NCBI GenBank assembly: GCA_002434305.1
Contig: DJJU01000012.1
Span: 62,001-126,000, forward strand
Length of the DNA: 64,000 nucleotides
Reading direction: 5' to 3'
Source of the DNA: Alicycliphilus sp. UBA6560
Lineage (GTDB): Bacteria; Pseudomonadota; Gammaproteobacteria; Burkholderiales; Burkholderiaceae_C
Numbering within the stretch: the first letter of the stretch is position 1; each line of letters opens with the position of its first letter. Shown here in pieces: positions 59,551 to 64,000 of the stretch. Both the position numbers and the translations under genes were made by a program. Under the pieces are notes generated by a model. That model was given only the letters and a program-made list of their open reading frames with translations, ran no database searches and had not been told where the DNA came from.

Positions 59551-60146
59551 GCGCGCACCCCGCCCAGCAACGCTGCGGCGGTGCGCAGCAGGATGGCCAG
59601 GTCGCCACGCAGGCTTTGCGTGCGCACGTAGTCCAGGTAGTAGCGCTGCTTGAGAGGCATGATGGTGTCGATATAGGTGCGCTCGGGCTCGGGCGAGGCG
59701 GCCAACAGCTCCTCCTCGTGGCGGAAGGCGATGCTGGCCGGGTCGGTCAGGCCCGGGCGGACGGACAGGATGATGCTGCGCGCCTCGGCCGGGTACAGGT
59801 CCATGTAGCGCGCCACCTCCGGGCGCGGGCCCACCAGGCTCATGCGGCCGCGCAGAACATCCAGCAGTTGCGGCAGCTCGTCCAGCTTGTGCCGGCGCAG
59901 CACGCGGCCCAGGCGGGTGATGCGCGCGTCGCTGGCGGCGGTGACCAGCGGCCCGCCCTCGCCTGCCGCACGCATGGTGCGGAACTTGTGGATGCGAAAC
60001 GGCTGTCCCCGCAGTCCCACACGCTCCTGGCGAAACAGCGCCGGCCCGGGCGAATCCAGCCGCACGGCCAGCGCCAGCGCCAGCAAGAGCGGCCACAGCA
60101 GGGCCAGCGCCAGCAGCGACACGGCCACGTCCAGCGCCCGCTTCAT
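59547..60146 (-). CDS. Undecaprenyl-phosphate sugar transferase
   Basis: The 199-residue bacterial sugar transferase (polyisoprenyl-phosphate glycosyl-1-phosphate transferase) starts MKRALDVAVSLLALALLWPL. Catalytic features are FRQERVGLRGQPFRIHKFRTM, LDELPQLLDVLRGRMSLVGPRPE and RPGLTDPASIAFRHEEELL. It starts glycan synthesis by loading a sugar phosphate onto undecaprenyl phosphate. It is coupled by 4-bp overlaps to both neighbours. Confidence 0.9.
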   Translation of the reverse strand: MKRALDVAVSLLALALLWPLLLALALAVRLDSPGPALFRQERVGLRGQPFRIHKFRTMRAAGEGGPLVTAASDARITRLGRVLRRHKLDELPQLLDVLRGRMSLVGPRPEVARYMDLYPAEARSIILSVRPGLTDPASIAFRHEEELLAASPEPERTYIDTIMPLKQRYYLDYVRTQSLRGDLAILLRTAAALLGGVRA

Positions 60147-61303
60147 GCGCCCGGCAGTACGCGGCGCACGGCCGCGATCACGCGCTGCACCGTGGCGTCG
60201 TCCATGCGGCTGTAGATCGGCAGCGAGGCCGTGCGCTCGTACACACCCTGGCTGACGGGAAAGTCGCCCGCATCCAGGCCGCAGGACTGGCGCCAGTAGC
60301 TCAGCTGGTGCAGCGGCACGTAGTGCACGCTCATACCGATGCCCTGGGCGAACATGGCGTCGATGAAAGCGTCGCGCGCCATGCCCTGCACCTGCACGGG
60401 GAAAAGATGCCAGGCGTGCACATCGCCCGGCGCCGGCAGGGGCGGCAGCGCCAGCGGCAAGCCGGCCAGCGCCTCGCGGTAGGCGGCGGCGATCTCGGCG
60501 CGGCGCTGCTGCATGGCGCGCAAACGGGGCAGCTGCGCCAGGCCGATGGCGGCGGCGATGTCCGTCAGGTTGTACTTGAAGCCCGGCGCCACCACGTCGT
60601 AGCGCCACGCGGGCACGGCGGTGTTGAAGCGGGCGAAGGCGTCGCGGTCGATGCCGTGCAGCCGCATGGCGCGGGCACGCCGGGCGTGTGCCTCGTCACG
60701 CAGCACGAGCATGCCGCCTTCGCCCGTGGTCATGGTCTTGTTGGCATAAAAGCTGAAGACGGTGGCGTCGCTGCCCAGGGTGCCGACCAGCTGCCCGGCG
60801 TGCGTGGCCGGCAGCGCATGGGCCGCGTCCTCCACCACGCGTAAATCATGCGTGCGCGCCAGCGCCAGCAGGGCCGTCATGTCGGCGCTGCGCCCGCCGA
60901 AGTGCACGACGATCAGGGCGCGCGTGCGCGGCGTGATGCGCGCCGCCACCTGTGCCGGGTCCATGCACAGGCTGCCAGGCTCGATGTCCACCAGCACCGG
61001 CTGCGCGCCCATATAGCGTATGACCTCGGCCGTCGCGGTGAAGGTGTGGGTGGTGGTGATGACCTCATCGCCCGGGCCGATGCCCAGCGCATCCAGCGCC
61101 AGGTGCAGGCCGGCGGTGGCGGAATTCACCGCCAGCAGGTGCAGGCCCGGCGCGCCCAGTAAATCGGCAAAGGCCTTCTCGAAACGCGCCGCCTTGGGGC
61201 CGGTGGTCAGCCAGCCCGAGCGCAGGGTATCCAGCACCTCGGCTTCTTCCTGCGGGCCGATGTCGGGCAGGGCGAAGGGCACGAAAGAGTCGGTCGATGG
61301 CAT
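60143..61303 (-). CDS. DegT/DnrJ/EryC1-family sugar aminotransferase
   Basis: The 386-residue PLP enzyme shows the family order: VNSATAGLHLALDALGIGPGDEVITTTHTF, VVEDAAHALPATH and the PLP lysine in ATVFSFYANKTMTTGEGG. C-terminal WHLFPVQV and YVPLHQL follow. Such enzymes aminate the 4-keto sugar made by WbpM-like dehydratases, so with the preceding gene it would yield an amino sugar, though the exact sugar is not deducible. Confidence 0.92.
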   Translation of the reverse strand: MPSTDSFVPFALPDIGPQEEAEVLDTLRSGWLTTGPKAARFEKAFADLLGAPGLHLLAVNSATAGLHLALDALGIGPGDEVITTTHTFTATAEVIRYMGAQPVLVDIEPGSLCMDPAQVAARITPRTRALIVVHFGGRSADMTALLALARTHDLRVVEDAAHALPATHAGQLVGTLGSDATVFSFYANKTMTTGEGGMLVLRDEAHARRARAMRLHGIDRDAFARFNTAVPAWRYDVVAPGFKYNLTDIAAAIGLAQLPRLRAMQQRRAEIAAAYREALAGLPLALPPLPAPGDVHAWHLFPVQVQGMARDAFIDAMFAQGIGMSVHYVPLHQLSYWRQSCGLDAGDFPVSQGVYERTASLPIYSRMDDATVQRVIAAVRRVLPGA

Positions 61304-61309
61304 GGCGGG

Positions 61310-61999
61310 TCAGGGTTTCTCGATCAGGCACAGCACGTGGGTGCGCAGCCAGGGCAGCGCGTTGGCCCAGGCATACAGGCCGGGATGGGCGCGGCACAGC
61401 ATGCGCCCCACCGGTGGCGCCAGCGTGACGCGGCGCACCTGCATGCGGCCCTGGGGGAACAGCGCGCGCACGCGGGCCAGCGGCACGCCGCGCACGTCGG
61501 GGTTGCGCGGGTTGCCCACGGTGAAATCGTGCCACAGCACCGCCCCGCCCGGGCGCAACCAGTGCCAGGCGCGCGCGGCCAGCGCCTGCTGGGCCGCGTC
61601 CGACAACAGGGACGAGAACACGGTGAACAGCAGCACCAGGTCCTGGCTGGCCTCGGGCAGGTCGGCCTGCAGGGCGTCGGCGGTATGGATGCGGCAGGCG
61701 GCGGGCAGCACGGCGCGCGCCTGTGCGGCCCGCTCGGCCTGCAGCTCCAGGCCCTGCAGCAGCGCGGGCGTGGCGCCCAGGCGGATCAGGTCCTGCAAAT
61801 TGCCACCGCTGCCGCAGCCCACCTCCAGCACCGACAGGTCCGCCAGGCGGCGCCCGGCCAGCAGGCGCACCATGGCGCGCTGGCGCTCCTGCCAGGCAGC
61901 CAGGGCGTAGGCATCGGTCAGGGCGTAGCGCCGTGCATCCAGGGCCACATCACGCCTTGCGTAGCGCTGGCGCACGCGGCCGGACTCGTCCTGGCTCAT
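61310..61999 (-). CDS. SAM-dependent methyltransferase
   Basis: The 229-residue class I methyltransferase starts MSQDESGRVRQRYARRDVAL; the SAM motif is LSVLEVGCGSGGNLQDLIRLGA with later acidic LFTVFSSLLSD and WHDFTVGNP. The substrate, possibly a glycan or its lipid carrier, is unknown. The start overlaps the glycosyltransferase stop by 4 bp, and it ends 6 bp before the aminotransferase start. Confidence 0.88.
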   Translation of the reverse strand: MSQDESGRVRQRYARRDVALDARRYALTDAYALAAWQERQRAMVRLLAGRRLADLSVLEVGCGSGGNLQDLIRLGATPALLQGLELQAERAAQARAVLPAACRIHTADALQADLPEASQDLVLLFTVFSSLLSDAAQQALAARAWHWLRPGGAVLWHDFTVGNPRNPDVRGVPLARVRALFPQGRMQVRRVTLAPPVGRMLCRAHPGLYAWANALPWLRTHVLCLIEKP

Positions 62000-63036
62000 C
62001 GCGTCAGCGCTCCCCAGCGCGGCTGCGGCGCGCGGTGGCGCCACCAATCCCACCAGCCGCGCAGCGAGCCCCAGCCGTAGCCCAGGTGGTAGGCCGCGAT
62101 GACCGCCACCGCGCGCGCGGCCACGCCCGGCCCAACGCGCATGCCGGCGACGGCCAGGGCCAGCAGCAGGCCGTAGGCCAGCAACAGCGCGGCCAGGGGC
62201 ATGGTGCTCCAGGCCAGGGCCAGGCCGGCGCCCGCCATCAGCGCCAGCACGAAGGCGGCGGGCACCAGGTGGCGCCATGCGGCGGCCTGGCCGTGCTTGG
62301 CGATGACGAAGGGCTTCCAGTAGCCGTACTGCTGGTACTGGCGAAAGACCTGGCCCAGGCGCGCGCGCGGATGGTAGGTGCTGCGGATGCGCGGGCTCTG
62401 CCAGATGCGGCCGCCAGCGCGACGCAGGCGCAGGTTGTGCTCGTCGTCCTGGTTGCGCACCAGTTGCTCATCGAAGCCGCCCACGCGCTGGAAGGTGGCG
62501 CGCGGCCAGCAGCCCAGGTAGACGGTGTCCACTTCGCCCTCGTATCCGAGGTCGCGCGAGCGTGCGCCGCCGGCCACCCAGGGCGACTGAAAGGCCGCGG
62601 CTACGGCGCGTTGCATGGGGGTGGCGCCCTGGGCGCGCCAGGGTCCACCCACGTTATCGGCGTCGGTCTGCTGCAGCACGGCGATGCACTGGGCCAGGTA
62701 GTCGGGGGCGTATTCGCTGTGGATGTCCAGCCGGGCAATCACGGCGCCTCGCGCGGCGGCGAGGCAGCGGTTCAGCCCTGTGGAGACGATGCGCCCCGGG
62801 TTGTCCAGCCAGCGAAAGCGCGTGTCCTGGTCGCACCAGCGCTGCAGCAGATCGCGTGTGCCGTCGTCGCTGCCGCCGTCGGCGATCAGCACTTCCATGT
62901 GCCAGCCGTGCGGCAGCTGCTGGCGGGCCACGCTGGCGCAAAACGCCAGGATGTGCGCCTGCTCGTTGCGGCAGGGGGCGATGACGGTGACCAGCTGCGG
63001 CGTGCCGCCGCCGGCGGCGAGGGGCGCAACGGTCAT
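61996..63036 (-). CDS. Family 2 glycosyltransferase with C-terminal membrane helices
   Basis: The 346 residues start MTVAPLAAGGGTPQLVTVIA; the GT-A fold shows VTVIAPCRNEQAHI, LIADGGSDDGTRDLL, and VIARLDIHSEYAP. A DEHNLRLRRAGG motif (DE.. of the catalytic region) is followed by two to three hydrophobic segments near the C terminus. It probably adds a sugar to the lipid-linked glycan at the inner membrane. Confidence 0.9.
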   Translation of the reverse strand: MTVAPLAAGGGTPQLVTVIAPCRNEQAHILAFCASVARQQLPHGWHMEVLIADGGSDDGTRDLLQRWCDQDTRFRWLDNPGRIVSTGLNRCLAAARGAVIARLDIHSEYAPDYLAQCIAVLQQTDADNVGGPWRAQGATPMQRAVAAAFQSPWVAGGARSRDLGYEGEVDTVYLGCWPRATFQRVGGFDEQLVRNQDDEHNLRLRRAGGRIWQSPRIRSTYHPRARLGQVFRQYQQYGYWKPFVIAKHGQAAAWRHLVPAAFVLALMAGAGLALAWSTMPLAALLLAYGLLLALAVAGMRVGPGVAARAVAVIAAYHLGYGWGSLRGWWDWWRHRAPQPRWGALTR

Positions 63037-63097
63037 TGGGCGACCTCCGTGCTCCGCAGTGCGGCGCACGCTTGCTTGGGACGGCCCGGCGCGGCGC

Positions 63098-63760
63098 TCA
63101 TGCCGGCGCGCCGCCGCCGCAGCGGAAGTAGTAGTGGTAGCGGTGCAGGGGAAAAACCCCGCTGTCCACGGCGCCCCAGCGCTCGCGCATGGCGGCCTCC
63201 AGGGCGCTGCGGCGCGTGCGCCAGTGCGATGCGATCTCCCAGTAGTGCCCGTCGGTCAGCCGCCGCCGGCACGGGATGCGCAAGCCCAGCGCCACGTTGA
63301 TGAAGCGGTTGTGGATGCCCAGCCGCCCGGCCAGCCCCAGCCAGGGGAAGTGCCCCGGCAGCGAGATGAAGGCCCGCGGCGCCAGCGCACGCAGTGCATC
63401 CAGCTGCGCGCCGAATTGCTCGAAGGGGATGTGCTCCAGCACTTCGCAGCACGAGACCACGTCGAACGACTCGCCCGCCAGCAGCGCCGGCAGCTGGTCC
63501 AGCGGCGCGCACAGGTCGGCGCCTAGGCCAGGATTGATGTCGGCCGTCACCACCTCGATGCCGGCCTGGCGCAGGAAGGTGGAAACGAAGCCATTGCCCA
63601 CGCCCACCTCCAGCACCCGGCGCGGGCGCATGGCGTGCAGCTGCAGCACCTGGAAGGACATGGAGTGCAGGTGCTCGGGCGTGAAGTTGGCGTCGCCCAC
63701 GTAGTGGCCGCGAGCCAGTGCCGCCTCGCGCTGCGCGCCCACCCTGCCCTGCCTGCCCAT
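63098..63760 (-). CDS. SAM-dependent methyltransferase
   Basis: The 220-residue class I methyltransferase starts MGRQGRVGAQREAALARGHY; SAM motif RRVLEVGVGNGFVSTFLRQAG and DVVSCCEVLEHIPFEQF are clear. The tail YFRCGGGAPA is basic and cysteine-containing. It lies 61 bp upstream of the glycosyltransferase in the same direction and may methylate a cluster product; specificity is unknown. Confidence 0.88.
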   Translation of the reverse strand: MGRQGRVGAQREAALARGHYVGDANFTPEHLHSMSFQVLQLHAMRPRRVLEVGVGNGFVSTFLRQAGIEVVTADINPGLGADLCAPLDQLPALLAGESFDVVSCCEVLEHIPFEQFGAQLDALRALAPRAFISLPGHFPWLGLAGRLGIHNRFINVALGLRIPCRRRLTDGHYWEIASHWRTRRSALEAAMRERWGAVDSGVFPLHRYHYYFRCGGGAPA

Positions 63761-63776
63761 GCGTTGCCCTTGCAAG

Positions 63777-63842
63777 AAAATTAAAACCAAATCAGCCTCC
63801 AGCGCCCGCCCATCAAGCGCTAGCAGCTATCAATTTTGATAA
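63777..63842. repeat. Dispersed palindromic repeat, copy 12
   Basis: AAACCAAATCAGCCTCCAGC, GCCCGCCCATCAAGCGCTAG and CAGCTATCAATTTTGAT. It lies between the methyltransferase start and the next upstream gene of the cluster. Confidence 0.75.
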
Positions 63843-63854
63843 GCCACGACCATT

Positions 63855-64000
63855 CTACGCAGCCGGCCGCACGGCCCGCAGCGCCAGCGCAATGTACGCC
63901 GCGTAGACCAGCGAGGCAGCCGCCGCGTACAGCACCGCCACGCCCACCACGCCGCCCCACCAATAGCCCGCCACGGCCGCGCCCAGCGCCGCGGCGCACA
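63855..64000 (-). CDS. C-terminal end of a membrane protein, possibly a flippase
   Basis: The last 47 residues, truncated by the window edge, are almost entirely hydrophobic (GAAVAGYWWGGVVGVAVLY, then AAYIALALRAVRP) and end at a TAG. Two membrane helices are likely. Given its place as an upstream gene of the polysaccharide cluster, a Wzx-type flippase or another polysaccharide transporter is plausible, but the fragment alone does not show it. Confidence 0.55.
   Translation of the reverse strand, partial: CAAALGAAVAGYWWGGVVGVAVLYAAAASLVYAAYIALALRAVRPAA

Overview
The window is a gene-dense, high-GC chromosomal segment of a betaproteobacterium, most likely a Comamonadaceae member of the Acidovorax/Alicycliphilus/Diaphorobacter type. 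The reasons are the gene orders leuC-leuD-leuB-asd-fimV-truA-trpF-trpB-trpA-accD and rpsF-priB-rpsR-rplI-dnaB, the codon use, and a short dispersed palindrome seen about a dozen times whose core reads AGCGCTGGCAGCTAT. Genus is inference; no rRNA or tRNA gene is present to settle it. I see no transposase, integrase, prophage or CRISPR array.

Layout: (1) 1-6731, a minor-pilin operon (GspH/FimT-like fragment, pilV, pilW, pilX, pilY1, pilE-like), visibly lower in GC than everything after it. (2) 6764-13446, ribD, a two-HKD phospholipase D-like lipoprotein, dusC, a GNAT acetyltransferase, a coniferyl-aldehyde-dehydrogenase-like gene and a small membrane protein. (3) 13519-21343, clpB and molybdenum-cofactor genes (moaE, moaD, moeA, mobB), with three small genes on the other strand between moaE and moaD, then thrC. 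(4) 21352-24758, a PIN-toxin/Phd-antitoxin pair lying between thrC and hom, then an alaA-type aminotransferase. (5) 24902-28338, a Mth938-domain protein, a Bcp peroxiredoxin, a PIN-PhoH ATPase and a coiled-coil membrane protein. (6) 28408-31514, dnaB and the rpsF-priB-rpsR-rplI ribosomal operon. (7) 31770-35614, the grpE-dnaK-dnaJ chaperone operon.

(8) 35998-41264 is the most distinctive metabolic block: ubiU, ubiV, ubiT, a cysteine-rich DGC-domain protein, ubiX and ubiD. UbiU/V/T are the known oxygen-independent ubiquinone hydroxylation and lipid-binding factors, so this cluster lets the cell make ubiquinone without O2, as expected for a denitrifying or facultative organism. (9) 41379-56297 holds an MBL/beta-CASP nuclease, a LysR regulator, leuCDB with an entericidin-like lipoprotein, asd, fimV, truA, trpFBA and accD. 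A 33-codon reading frame just before asd ends in a Thr/Ile/Lys-rich tail and is a candidate attenuator leader peptide. (10) 56455-57705 encodes YggT and a Lon-N-domain protein. (11) 57718-64000, all leftward and tightly packed, is a surface-polysaccharide cluster: nucleotide-sugar dehydratase, sugar transferase, aminotransferase, two methyltransferases, a glycosyltransferase and the end of a membrane protein that may be a flippase.

Best candidates for new biology are the asd leader peptide, the DGC protein inside the anaerobic ubiquinone cluster, and the dispersed palindrome that appears to have entered two coding regions (trpF and moeA). Sequence similarity searches and RNA folding could not be run, so family assignments rest on recognised motifs and gene order.
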